This document shows, piece after piece, positions 52,218-60,709 of a stretch of 64,000 bases of DNA; positions within the stretch are counted from its first letter, which is position 1; every line of letters starts with the position of its first letter. The notes below the pieces were generated by a model. That model saw only the letters and a program-made list of their open reading frames with translations. It did not search any database and was not told where the DNA came from. A program made the position numbers and the translations under genes. Source of the stretch: VRUE01 sp963718755 (GTDB taxonomy: Bacteria; Actinomycetota; Thermoleophilia; Solirubrobacterales; 70-9); contig OY970376.1 of the NCBI GenBank assembly GCA_963718755.1, positions 434,001 to 498,000 of the forward strand, read 5' to 3'.

Positions 52218-52277
52218 GCAAGGTTGAGGGCCTTGTGTCCCTAACGGGACGTGATGGTTCGACTCCATTCAGCCGCA
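52218..52277 (+). repeat. Attachment site (right), tRNA-Leu 3' copy
   Basis: 60 bp identical to the 3' part of tRNA-Leu(GAG). Not a functional tRNA since the 5' 26 nt are missing. Followed 3 nt later by the original tRNA terminator. Confidence 0.93.
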
Positions 52278-52280
52278 TAG

Positions 52281-52305
52281 AAAACCCCCGTATGTCGGGG
52301 GTTTT
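52281..52305 (+). terminator. Hairpin terminator, originally of tRNA-Leu
   Basis: AAAACCCCCG-TATGT-CGGGGGTTTT, a perfect 10-bp stem ending in T residues, 3 nt after the right attachment site. In the unoccupied chromosome it would directly follow the tRNA. Confidence 0.85.
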
Positions 52306-52329
52306 CGCGTTAGAAGACGACGGTGCTGA

Positions 52330-52515
52330 TTACTGATCTCCGCCCCGCTGGAGACCGCTGCGGACCGCGTACCAATAGATCAAGCCCACCGGGGAGAGAA
52401 GGGCCGAAACCGTCAACGCGGCCCACGCTGGCGCGCCGCCGGTGGTTCCACCAATCGTTCCGGCCGCGAACGCCAAGAAAACGAACGGCCACTTGCGTGG
52501 CTCTGACCCATCCAT
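52330..52515 (-). CDS. Small two-helix membrane protein
   Basis: 61 aa. Two hydrophobic segments (WPFVFLAFAAGTIGGTTGG and AALTVSALLSPVGLIYWYA) with charged ends. No strong ribosome-binding site, so the assignment is tentative. First chromosomal gene after the element, divergent from the surface-protein operon. No known family. Confidence 0.45.
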   Translation of the reverse strand: MDGSEPRKWPFVFLAFAAGTIGGTTGGAPAWAALTVSALLSPVGLIYWYAVRSGLQRGGDQ

Positions 52516-52722
52516 TCGATCACCATCGGCAAATACGGCACAGGCTTGATCTCGAACCCCGCCCCAGCGACCGCGCCTCTTCCTGCGGTGTTTGTCCGAA
52601 ATGTACAAACGCGAAAACTCCTGTCTGCCGTTGCGAGCTTCAAGGGACCTGCGCTTCCGGCCGATGCCCTCGCGCCGGCGGATATGGCCGCCTGCTCTGC
52701 AAATCAACAAGGGGGACGAAAG

Positions 52723-53193
52723 ATGGGTTGGATGAACAGGAAGAACGTGTTTGGCGCGCTCGGGTGCGTCATCGCGTTGACCGCTACGGGCGCGGCGATC
52801 GCGTACTTCACCTCGAGCGGATCGGGTACCGGAACCGCGGCGGTCGGCTCCAGCGAGAGCGTGACGCTCCACGCCACGCTCTCCTCCAGCCTGTATCCCG
52901 GCTCCTCCTCCCCGGTCACGATGACCGTCGACAACCCGTCCTCGGGCGCTCAGCGGGTCGGGACCGTGACCCTGTCGAGCATCTCGGTCGACGCCGGGCA
53001 CTCCACCTGCGCCACGACGATCTCCGGTGGCAATCCTGACTTCACCATGCCCGCGGTCGCCGTGAACAAAGTCTTCCCGCCGGGGAACGGCCAGAGCGTG
53101 ACGCCGGCCGGAACCCTGACGATGAACGACACCGGGGTCAACCAGGACGCATGCCAGGGCGCGACCCTGACCCTGCACCTGAGCAACAACTGA
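52723..53193 (+). CDS. TasA/SipW-associated-like secreted protein
   Basis: 156 aa. GGGGGACGAAAG precedes the ATG. Signal-like helix (FGALGCVIALTATGAAIAYF) followed by TSSGSGTGTAAVGSS, the AYFTSxGSG pattern common at the processed end of SipW-dependent and actinobacterial surface proteins. The mature part is a beta sandwich (SSSPVTMTVDNPSSGAQRVG) ending VNQDACQGATLTLHLSN with a paired Cys. The same VNQDACQG ending occurs in the next gene, so they are related domains. First of a three-gene operon. Confidence 0.75.
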   Translation: MGWMNRKNVFGALGCVIALTATGAAIAYFTSSGSGTGTAAVGSSESVTLHATLSSSLYPGSSSPVTMTVDNPSSGAQRVGTVTLSSISVDAGHSTCATTISGGNPDFTMPAVAVNKVFPPGNGQSVTPAGTLTMNDTGVNQDACQGATLTLHLSNN

Positions 53194-53200
53194 TCCACCC

Positions 53201-53980
53201 GTGTGGGGCATCCCCTGCAGAGCGCGGGGCGGTCGCAGCAGTCCTGCGGCCGTCCCGGGAACGTGGATCGTGGCGATCGGCGTGTTCGCCGGGCTCTGCG
53301 CAGTCGCGTACGCGGCGGCCCCGGGCGAGGATGCCGGCACCCGCAGCGCACGAGGGGCGGCGTCGGCACAGCTCCCCAGACCCTCGATCACCCGGCACCC
53401 CAGAAAGATGGCAACCACCGCGAGAGCCAAATTCAGCTTCGCCGTTCGCGAGCCCAACCTGCGCTTCCAGTGTCGACTCGACCGGCACAAGTGGCAGCCC
53501 TGCAGGACGCCGATCTTCTTCAGGCAGCTCTCCCCCGGTCGCCATAGCTTCTCGGTGCGCGCCCTGGACCGACACGGCCGGCACAGCCCCGCGGCCCGAT
53601 TTCGCTGGCGCCTGCTCGAACCGAAGGACTTCTCGATAGCGCCGCGGCTGCCCGACCTGAGCCTGCTCTACCCAGGCGCGCCCCCGGTCTCGCTGCCGCT
53701 GACGATCGCCAACCCAAACCCGGTGCCGATCCGGGTCACGAGCCTGCGCGTCGCAGTAACCACCGACCCCGAGGGATGCGCGAGCGCGGCAAACCTCACG
53801 CTCGCCCCTGCTGGCGTGTCGAGCGCGGCGCCGCTCCGGGTGCCGGCTGGGGGCTCGGTGAACCTGCCCGCCGGGAGCCCCTCGGCACCCTCGATTCAGC
53901 TACGCGATCTGCCGGTCAACCAGGATGCCTGCCAGGGCGTGCGGTTCCCGCTCTTCTTCTCGGGGAAGGCGAGGGGATGA
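53201..53980 (+). CDS. Secreted Ig-like protein related to the preceding gene
   Basis: 259 aa from a GTG 7 nt after the previous stop. Signal helix about 21-40 (WIVAIGVFAGLCAVAYAAAP). Next comes a domain often found in actinobacterial surface proteins (KFSFAVREPNLRFQCRLDRH, then SPGRHSFSVRALDRHG), then a beta-sandwich domain ending LRDLPVNQDACQGVRFPLFF, matching the C terminus of the preceding gene. Overlaps the next gene by ATGA. Probably a component of a surface fibre or its anchor. Confidence 0.72.
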   Translation: MWGIPCRARGGRSSPAAVPGTWIVAIGVFAGLCAVAYAAAPGEDAGTRSARGAASAQLPRPSITRHPRKMATTARAKFSFAVREPNLRFQCRLDRHKWQPCRTPIFFRQLSPGRHSFSVRALDRHGRHSPAARFRWRLLEPKDFSIAPRLPDLSLLYPGAPPVSLPLTIANPNPVPIRVTSLRVAVTTDPEGCASAANLTLAPAGVSSAAPLRVPAGGSVNLPAGSPSAPSIQLRDLPVNQDACQGVRFPLFFSGKARG

Positions 53981-55842
53981 GGCGATCGCTGCCAACCGGC
54001 ATTGCCGGCGTGGCCCTGATCCTCGTCCTGACCGCGATGGTCTCCGGCACAGCCTTCGCCTATTTCTCGACCACGGGCACGGGCCAGGCCTCGGCGGGCA
54101 TAGCGAAACTGGCCAGCCCGACGATCACCGCCGCGACGCCGGCGGTTGGCGGGACGGTCGCGCTGACATGGAGCGCGGTTACTCCTCCCGGGCCGGGCGC
54201 GGTCATCTACACGGTCTCGCGCGACGGGGGCTCGCCAGACGGCACCTGCTCGGGCTCCCTCACGTCGGTGACCACCTGCACCGACAGCGATCTCGGGGTG
54301 GGCACGTACAGCTACGTGGTCACGGCGCGCTGGCGCTCGTGGAGCGCCGTGAGCTCGACCAGCACGGCGAAAATCACGATCGGTCCGGTCACCCACCTGG
54401 ACCTGAAAGCAGCTGCAACGAGCCAGACGGCGGGAGCAACCAACAACCTGACGATCACCGCGCAGGACGCCAACGACAATACGGTCACCACCTACGCCGG
54501 CTCGCGCAGCCTCACCTTCTCGGGGGCATCGGCCAGCCCGGGCGGAACGAGCCCCACGGTGAGCAACAGCGGGGGCACGGCGATCAACTTCGGCTCCGCC
54601 ACCGCGATCACCTTCACCTTGGGCGTTGCAAAAGTCGCATCCTCGAAAAACGGCGTGATGAGGCTCTACAAAAGCGGAGTGACGAGCGTCAAAGTTAGCG
54701 ACGGCTCGGTCTCCAGCTCTCCCGACCTCGCCGTAACGGTCACCCCGGCCGCAACCTCGAAAATCTCGCTCGCGGTTCCTTCGACGACCCCCGCGGCCGG
54801 CAGCCCGAGCAATCTGACGATCACCGTCTCCGACACCTACGGCAACCCGATACCCACCTACACCGGCTCGCGCAGCCTCACCTTCTCGGGAGCATCGGCC
54901 AGCCCCAACGGCAACACGCCCACGGTCAGCGACGGCGCCGGGACCGCAGTGCCCTTCGGTAGTGCAACCGCGATCGACTTCGACGCAGGGGTGGCCGACA
55001 CGACCGGGGGCTCTAATGGGGTGATGACGCTCTACAAAAGCGGGTCCAACAGCCTCAAAGTCAGCGACGGCTCGCTGACCAGCGCGGCCACCGCGGTGAC
55101 CGTCGCTGCCGCCACCGCATCGAGCCTCACGCTCGCCGCCGCCTCAGCCACGCCGGTGGCCGGGGCCTCCAACAGCCTCACCACCACTGCCTATGACCCC
55201 TACGGCAACACGGCGACGGGCTACGCCGGCTCCAAGAGCCTGACCTTCTCGGGCGCCTCGGCCAGCCCCAACGGCACGCTGCCGACCGTGAGCAACAGCT
55301 CCGGCACCGCGATCACCTTCGGCTCCCCCACCGCGATCACCTTCACCTCGGGAGTCGCCAAAGTCTCCTCGTCCAACAATGGGGTGATGAAACTGAGCCG
55401 AGCGGGGGCGGCGAGCATCGTCGTCAGCGACGGCACTGTCTCGAACGCCGCGCCGCTGGCGGTTACCGTCGGCATCGGCTCGGCCTCGAGATACGCCTTC
55501 GCCAACGTCACCCCCAGCGCCGGCAGTCTCGGCTCGACCTGCCTCTTCACCTGCGCGGTCACCGCGCTCGGCAACAGCGGCACGGTCAAAGCCAACGTCC
55601 TCGTCACCGACGCCTATGGCAACACGGTCAACTCGATCGGCAGCGGCAAAGTGGTGAAAATCACCTCGACCGGAGGCACGATCAGCGGCACCCCGCTCAC
55701 GGTCAACAGCTCGGGTCCCGCCGAAACGGCGACCCAGTTCACCTACACGGCGCCGGCCAGCGGCAACTTCTCCAACACGATCACCGCCGCAACGTCGGCG
55801 GGCACCACCTACACCAGCGCGACCCTCACCGCTAGCCGTTAG
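53977..55842 (+). CDS. Large secreted protein with Ig/fibronectin-like repeats
   Basis: 621 aa. Signal about 1-28 followed by AYFSTTGTGQASAG (same motif as the first gene of the operon). A fibronectin-III-like domain (about 45-135) precedes three tandem repeats of about 115 residues, each with SLTFSGASASP, a PTVS(N/D) segment and NGVM(R/T/K)L; a fourth C-terminal Ig-like domain contains two Cys. The repeat DNA is similar enough to recombine. Likely a stalk adhesin on the cell surface. Confidence 0.8.
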   Translation: MRRSLPTGIAGVALILVLTAMVSGTAFAYFSTTGTGQASAGIAKLASPTITAATPAVGGTVALTWSAVTPPGPGAVIYTVSRDGGSPDGTCSGSLTSVTTCTDSDLGVGTYSYVVTARWRSWSAVSSTSTAKITIGPVTHLDLKAAATSQTAGATNNLTITAQDANDNTVTTYAGSRSLTFSGASASPGGTSPTVSNSGGTAINFGSATAITFTLGVAKVASSKNGVMRLYKSGVTSVKVSDGSVSSSPDLAVTVTPAATSKISLAVPSTTPAAGSPSNLTITVSDTYGNPIPTYTGSRSLTFSGASASPNGNTPTVSDGAGTAVPFGSATAIDFDAGVADTTGGSNGVMTLYKSGSNSLKVSDGSLTSAATAVTVAAATASSLTLAAASATPVAGASNSLTTTAYDPYGNTATGYAGSKSLTFSGASASPNGTLPTVSNSSGTAITFGSPTAITFTSGVAKVSSSNNGVMKLSRAGAASIVVSDGTVSNAAPLAVTVGIGSASRYAFANVTPSAGSLGSTCLFTCAVTALGNSGTVKANVLVTDAYGNTVNSIGSGKVVKITSTGGTISGTPLTVNSSGPAETATQFTYTAPASGNFSNTITAATSAGTTYTSATLTASR

Positions 55843-55890
55843 TCCCTGACGACGCCGCCATCCACCCGATCGCCTAGCCTGCCCCGCTCG

Positions 55891-56403
55891 ATGACCTCAC
55901 TCGCAAAAACCCGCGCGCCGCTCGCGCTCGTGCTCGCGCTCGGCATCGTCCTGGGCGCCCTGCTCCCCGCCGCCCTCGGCAAGACCGAAGCGGCGCCGAC
56001 GGCGATCCGCAACGCGCTGGCGCAGACCGACCGGGTCCAGGGAGCCCCGGGCCGCACGATGGTTCTGAGCCGCGTCGTGGTCCAGCCGGGGGCCAAGCTC
56101 GCCACCCACCACCACCTCGGCACGCAGATCGCCCGCGTCCAGTCCGGCACCCTCCACTACACGGTCAGGCAGGGCTCGGCGGTCGTGCGGCGCGGAGAGT
56201 CCGACCAGGACCCCGCGCTCGTGCGCAGGATCGAAGCCGGGCAGACTTTCGCCATCCGCAGCGGCCAGTGGATCGTCGAGCAGCCCTCGGACGTCCACGA
56301 AGCGGCCAACAGGGGCACCGCCCCGGTCGTCCTCTATCTGGCAACCCTGCTGCAGGACGGCGCCGCGCCTTCGACCCCAGTCTCGCTGCCGCCCGCGGAC
56401 TGA
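55891..56403 (+). CDS. Secreted cupin-domain protein
   Basis: 170 aa. Signal about 1-31. Cupin motif 1 is PGAKLATHHHLGTQIARVQSG (metal-binding His-x-His and later residues) and motif 2 lies in QWIVEQPSDVHEAANRGTAP with a conserved His. A small beta-barrel that may bind metal or a sugar-acid outside the cell. Role unknown. Convergent with the DUF2252 gene. Confidence 0.82.
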   Translation: MTSLAKTRAPLALVLALGIVLGALLPAALGKTEAAPTAIRNALAQTDRVQGAPGRTMVLSRVVVQPGAKLATHHHLGTQIARVQSGTLHYTVRQGSAVVRRGESDQDPALVRRIEAGQTFAIRSGQWIVEQPSDVHEAANRGTAPVVLYLATLLQDGAAPSTPVSLPPAD

Positions 56404-56430
56404 GCTCCACCGCCGCCGCAGCGGCCGGCG

Positions 56431-57843
56431 CTATGCCGGTTCGGAGATCGCCTCGACGCGACCGTCGGCAACCGCCGCGCGCAGAGCCTCGTAGTCGCGT
56501 TCGCTCTGGTCGGCGTAGGTCTCGGCGAACTCGGCCATCGCCAGGTCGAAGACCTCGCTCTTGCCGAGGTAGGCGGAGATCGCAATCCGGTCGCCGCCGC
56601 GTGCGTGGGCGTGAGCCAGGGTCATGCCGCAGATCTCCGCGTAGGCGGTGAGGCCGCGGGCGTCCATCGACTCGATCCGAGCCGAGCGCTTCCAGTCCCA
56701 GAGCTGGCGCACGTAGAAATCACGGCGGTTGCCGTCGATGCCCTCGGCCCGGACCCAGCCGAGCATCACGTCGCTGGCGGCCTGCATCAGCCGCTGCCCG
56801 TGGACGACGCGCTCGCCCTGATGGTCGAACTCGCTCGCTGCCGCATACGGCTCCAGCACCGAGCGCTGCGCCTCCTTGATCTGCAGGAACAGCGGGTCGC
56901 TGCTGTCACGGCCGAGCATCAGCGCGATCCACGCCCGGGTCCCGACGCTGCCGACGCCGACGACCTTGAAGGCGATGTCGACCAGGCGATAGCCGTCGAG
57001 CACGACGCGGCGCTCAACCGACAGGGAGTCCCGGTAGCCGGAGAGAACATCGAGCACCACGGCTTCGACGTCCACCCCGCCTGCCTCCCCGGCCAGCTGC
57101 TCGATCGGCACGATCAGGGGCGGGTCGCTGACGATGCGCAGCTTCCCGTCGACCTCCTCCGCCAGCTTGGAGGCCGCTCGGCTGCTGTCCTTGGCGCGCG
57201 CCTTGGCAATGCCGCGCTCGAACGCCCTGCGCTGCTTCTCGCCGACCGCCGCTCCCCAGCGCGCGGCGATCGCGTCCGCGTCGAGCTGCTGGTACCAGGA
57301 TTCGAGGTTGCCCATCTGGGCAAGCCGCCGCATCGTCTCGCGGTATTCCCGCGCCGCCGCAAGCACGATCTGGCGCAGCTCCTTACCGCTGCAGCCGCGG
57401 TCGCGGCCGGCCAGCGAGAAGCTGGCGACGAGCCGTTTCACGTCCCACTCCCACGGTCCCGGCAGCGTCTCGTCGAAGTCGTTGAGGTCGAAGACGAGCC
57501 GGCGCTCGGGGGATGCGAAGGCGCCGAAGTTGGATAGATGGGCGTCGCCGCAGAGCTGCGCCTCGAAGCCCGAATGCGGGGTCGGGGCAAGGTCCGCCGC
57601 CATCACCGCCGCGGCGCCGCGGTAGAAGGTGAAAGGCGAGGCCAGCATGCGGCCATAGCGCAGCGGCACCAGCTGGCCCACGCGCGAGCCGGCTTGATGC
57701 TCGAGCAGTCCGACCGGGTCGGGGCGATCGCCTACCGGCGCCCACTCGCCGTGGCTGGAGCGCGGGGCTACCGCGCGAGCTGCCTTGCCGGCTGCGGCGC
57801 GCTCGTCGGGCGACCCTGGGTGCCGTTGAATCGAATCGGCCAT
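56431..57843 (-). CDS. DUF2252 (kinase-fold-like) protein
   Basis: 470 aa. Family hallmarks: VPLRYGRMLASPFTFYRGAA, QLCGDAHLSNFGAFASPERR, LVFDLNDFDETLPGPWEWD, VKRLVASFSLAGR, and the late VGVGSVGTRAWIALM with the YADQSERDY ending. DUF2252 proteins have a distant kinase/phosphotransferase-like core (the GDAH-N and D-x-N-D-F-D motifs resemble catalytic and metal-binding loops); the substrate is unknown. Only 3 nt separate it from the MFS gene upstream, so the two form an operon. Confidence 0.9.
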   Translation of the reverse strand: MADSIQRHPGSPDERAAAGKAARAVAPRSSHGEWAPVGDRPDPVGLLEHQAGSRVGQLVPLRYGRMLASPFTFYRGAAAVMAADLAPTPHSGFEAQLCGDAHLSNFGAFASPERRLVFDLNDFDETLPGPWEWDVKRLVASFSLAGRDRGCSGKELRQIVLAAAREYRETMRRLAQMGNLESWYQQLDADAIAARWGAAVGEKQRRAFERGIAKARAKDSSRAASKLAEEVDGKLRIVSDPPLIVPIEQLAGEAGGVDVEAVVLDVLSGYRDSLSVERRVVLDGYRLVDIAFKVVGVGSVGTRAWIALMLGRDSSDPLFLQIKEAQRSVLEPYAAASEFDHQGERVVHGQRLMQAASDVMLGWVRAEGIDGNRRDFYVRQLWDWKRSARIESMDARGLTAYAEICGMTLAHAHARGGDRIAISAYLGKSEVFDLAMAEFAETYADQSERDYEALRAAVADGRVEAISEPA

Positions 57844-57846
57844 CGA

Positions 57847-59469
57847 TCAGGCCGTAGCCGGCTCGGGGAGCGGTGGATCGGGACCCGCCTGCAGCTGGTC
57901 GAAGCGCTGGGTCGGCAATCGCCGCGTCGACCAGAACGAGGCAAGGACGAGGAAGGCGGCAAAGAGGAAGGCCGTCTTCAACGCCTTCAACTGCGCGTCT
58001 TCGTAGTTCTCGACCAGGGCGTCGGCGGTGGCCGGCTCGATGCCCTCTGCCTTCGCCGTCGCGCGAACCTCTTCGGAGGAGACGAAGCTGCCACCCGCGC
58101 TGAGCTGGATCTGGACCTGATCCTCGACGTCGGCCGAGACCCGCGGATCGTCGGCGATGTTCGAGGTGAAGGCGACGATCAGGCCACTGATAACGATCGC
58201 GCCGAGCAGCGCCGTCCCCAGCGATGAGCCGAGCTGCTGCGCCGTGTTCTGCAGCCCACCGGCCTCGCTGCGGTCGGCGTCGCCGACCGCCGACTGGACG
58301 ACGTTGCCGAGCTGGGAGACGATCAGGCCCATGCCGATCCCGAGCACGCCAGTCGCCGCCAGGAAGGCGCCGCTGTCCAGCTCGGGCTCGATCGTCCCCA
58401 GCAACATCGCGATGGAGAGCAGGACAACCAGCAAGCCGACCCGCACGAGAGGTCGCGGCGCGAACCGTTTCGCCAGGGCCGAGCCGGCGATCGCAGCGAG
58501 GAAGAGCCCGGCCGACGCCGGCAACATCTGCACGCCGGTTTCGAGCGCATCGAGGCCCTGGACGATCTGCAGGTAGAGCGGAATGGTGAAGAAGATCCCC
58601 ATCAAGATCAGGTTCTGGGCGAGCAGCATCGAAACGCCGCCGCGCAGGGCACGGATGCGCAACATCCCAAGGTGGACGAGGGGGGGCAGGCCGCGCTCCT
58701 CGCGTCGCCGCTCCCAGGACACGAAGCCACCGAGGACCAGCGCGCCGGCGGCGATCACGAACGGGGTCAGGGCGAAGCCGAAGGGCTCGACCGGCGAGTC
58801 GCGCGGCGCCAGCCAGCCCCAGTTGCTCGCCTGCAGGACGCCGAAGACGATCAGCGCCAGACCCGAGGCGGAGAGCACGCTGCCGACCCAGTCGAGTCCC
58901 GGCGCCCCCTGCTCCCGCTCCGGCTCGCGGATCAGCCGCGCACCCAGCAGGATGCCGATCGCGACGACCACCTCGCCGACGAAGACCAGCCGCCAGGTGA
59001 AGTCGGTGGTCATCCAGCCGCCGAGGATCGGCCCGACGGCGATGCCGGCCCCGGCGACGCCGCCAAGCACCCCGTAGGCGATTGCCCGGTCGGTGCCCTT
59101 GTAGTTGCCGGCGACGAGCGCGACGAGCGCTGGCAGGACGAGCGCAGCGCCGATTCCCTCGAGAATCGACCAGCCGAACATCAAGCTGGGGACGCTCCAG
59201 GAGGCTGCGGTGAGGCCGGAGCCGATGCCGTATATGACCATGCCGACCGCGAAGGCGCGCCGCCGGCCCCAGAGGTCTCCGAGCTTGCCGCCGGTCAGCA
59301 TCAATCCCGCCATCACCAGGGCGTAGAGAGCGATCACCATCTGGATCGTCGTCACCGTGGTGTCGAAGTCTTCGACCAGCTGCGAGATCGCGACGTTCAT
59401 CACCGCCTGGTCGAGGACCATCAGGAACTGAGCGGCGCCAAGGACGACGAGAACTCCCCACTTGGACAT
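57847..59469 (-). CDS. DHA2-type MFS transporter (14-TM drug exporter family)
   Basis: 540 aa, about 14 membrane helices. FLMVLDQAVMNVAISQL (motif D1 region), GGKLGDLWGRRRAFAVGM (motif A), and GVAGAGIAVGPILGGWM (motif C, antiporter signature) identify a proton-coupled drug/metabolite exporter like QacA/EmrB. A large extracytoplasmic loop lies near residues 450-510. Starts divergent from dtd and sits just upstream of the DUF2252 gene. Confidence 0.93.
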   Translation of the reverse strand: MSKWGVLVVLGAAQFLMVLDQAVMNVAISQLVEDFDTTVTTIQMVIALYALVMAGLMLTGGKLGDLWGRRRAFAVGMVIYGIGSGLTAASWSVPSLMFGWSILEGIGAALVLPALVALVAGNYKGTDRAIAYGVLGGVAGAGIAVGPILGGWMTTDFTWRLVFVGEVVVAIGILLGARLIREPEREQGAPGLDWVGSVLSASGLALIVFGVLQASNWGWLAPRDSPVEPFGFALTPFVIAAGALVLGGFVSWERRREERGLPPLVHLGMLRIRALRGGVSMLLAQNLILMGIFFTIPLYLQIVQGLDALETGVQMLPASAGLFLAAIAGSALAKRFAPRPLVRVGLLVVLLSIAMLLGTIEPELDSGAFLAATGVLGIGMGLIVSQLGNVVQSAVGDADRSEAGGLQNTAQQLGSSLGTALLGAIVISGLIVAFTSNIADDPRVSADVEDQVQIQLSAGGSFVSSEEVRATAKAEGIEPATADALVENYEDAQLKALKTAFLFAAFLVLASFWSTRRLPTQRFDQLQAGPDPPLPEPATA

Positions 59470-59527
59470 ACGCGAAGACTATGGCCGATTCGCAGGTGTA
59501 GTTTGCGCCGATGCCGTGGAGGGATCG

Positions 59528-59944
59528 ATGAGGGCCTTGGTGCAGCGGGTCAGCCAGGCTGCGGTCGACGTCGAGGGCGAGCGGGTGGCACAGATCGGCC
59601 CCGGCATGCTGGTCCTGCTCGGGGTCAGCCGCGAGGACGGCGTCGAGCAGGCGGACCGGTTGGCACAGAAGGTGCGGGCGCTGCGCATCTTCGACGACGC
59701 CGAGGGCCGGATGAACGAGCCGCTGGGCGAGCGCGAGGTGCTCTGCGTCAGCCAATTCACCCTCTACGGCGACGCCCGCAAGGGCAACCGGCCGAGCTAC
59801 GTCGAGGCGGCGCCGGGCGAGTGGGCCGAGCCGCTTTACGACCGCTTCTGCGAGCAGCTCGGCGCGGCGAAGGGCGTCTTCGGCGCCTGCATGGGCGTAG
59901 CCCTGGTCAACGACGGGCCGGTGACGCTGATGGTCGAGGTCTAG
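59528..59944 (+). CDS. dtd: D-aminoacyl-tRNA deacylase
   Basis: 138 aa. MRALVQRVSQAAVDVEGERV at the N terminus, CVSQFTLYGDARKGNRPSY (SQxxL catalytic motif) and VNDGPVTLMVEV (Gly-Pro cis motif) are diagnostic of DTD, which hydrolyses D-amino acids (and Gly-tRNA-Ala) from tRNAs. Full length. GGAGGGATCG precedes the ATG. The stop abuts the GTG start of the hydrolase. Confidence 0.95.
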   Translation: MRALVQRVSQAAVDVEGERVAQIGPGMLVLLGVSREDGVEQADRLAQKVRALRIFDDAEGRMNEPLGEREVLCVSQFTLYGDARKGNRPSYVEAAPGEWAEPLYDRFCEQLGAAKGVFGACMGVALVNDGPVTLMVEV

Positions 59945-60709
59945 GTGGCGGCTCCACCGCTCCTGCTGATCAACGGCTACGCGGCCACCGCGGCGGACTG
60001 GGACCCGACCTTCGTCGCCGCGCTGGAGCGCTCCTTCGAGCTGATCTGCCCGGACAACCGCGGCGTCGGCGCCGCGGCGGTTGGGGAGCTGGACGGCCCG
60101 CTGACGATCGAGGCGATGGCCGCTGACCTGGAGGCCTTGCTCGATGCTCGCGGGATCGAGAAGCTGGCCGTCGCCGGCTGGTCGATGGGCGGCTTCATCG
60201 CCCAGGCTCTGGCGGTGAGGGCGCCGCAACGGGTCGAGGCGCTGGTCCTGCTCTCAACCGACGCGGGTGGACCGGATGCCGTGCTGGCTGACCCAGCAGT
60301 GTGGGCTCAGCTGACCGACAATTCGGGAAGTCCACGGGACCAGGCGACGCGGCTGATCTCGCTCTTGTTCCCCCCGGCGGTCGCGGCTGAGATCGACCGG
60401 CAGTTCGGCGACGTGGTGGCGACCGCGCGAGCCGAACTCACCCCCGCTGTCCTTGCTGCCCAGGCCGGTGCGATGGAGGCCTGGCACGCCAGGGAGCGGC
60501 CGTCCCCACCCGCTCCCGCGCCACCGGCCCTGATCGCCTACGGCAGCGAGGACATCGTCATCCCGCCCGAGAACAGCAACCTCCTGGCCGCCCTCTGGTC
60601 CAATAGCCGACTCGAGCGCTTCGTGGGCGGCGGACACGCCTTCATGGCCCAGCAGCCCGAGCGCCTCGCCGATCTGATTACGTCCTTCCTCTCCAATGAG
60701 CTCGGCTGA
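59945..60709 (+). CDS. Alpha/beta hydrolase
   Basis: 254 aa; GTG directly follows the dtd stop. Oxyanion motif LLINGYAATAADWDP, nucleophile elbow VAGWSMGGFIAQ (Ser in GWSMG), acid in ALIAYGSEDIVIPP, and His in VGGGHAFMAQQP give a complete catalytic triad. Lid region about 120-190. Similar to small esterases or thioesterases such as BioH-type enzymes. Substrate unknown. Overlaps the GNAT gene by 14 nt. Confidence 0.88.
   Translation: MAAPPLLLINGYAATAADWDPTFVAALERSFELICPDNRGVGAAAVGELDGPLTIEAMAADLEALLDARGIEKLAVAGWSMGGFIAQALAVRAPQRVEALVLLSTDAGGPDAVLADPAVWAQLTDNSGSPRDQATRLISLLFPPAVAAEIDRQFGDVVATARAELTPAVLAAQAGAMEAWHARERPSPPAPAPPALIAYGSEDIVIPPENSNLLAALWSNSRLERFVGGGHAFMAQQPERLADLITSFLSNELG

Larger units (their letters stand above)
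41347..52277. mobile_element. Integrated phage-derived / plasmid-like element at tRNA-Leu
   Basis: Bounded by a perfect 60-bp direct repeat of the tRNA-Leu 3' portion (41347-41406 and 52218-52277), giving a unit of about 10.87 kb. It carries int and xis at the right end, next to the attachment site, a RepA-like ATPase with an iteron-like cluster, an HK97-type prohead protease, two XRE regulators, a second recombinase and several orphans. The host tRNA remains intact on the left. No conjugation, terminase, portal or capsid gene is recognised, so it resembles a phage satellite or a small integrative plasmid that may depend on a helper. Confidence 0.93.

Noticed and set aside
55221..55607. Minus-strand frame within the Ig-like repeat gene
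   Set aside because: Antisense shadow of repeat DNA; no supporting signal.
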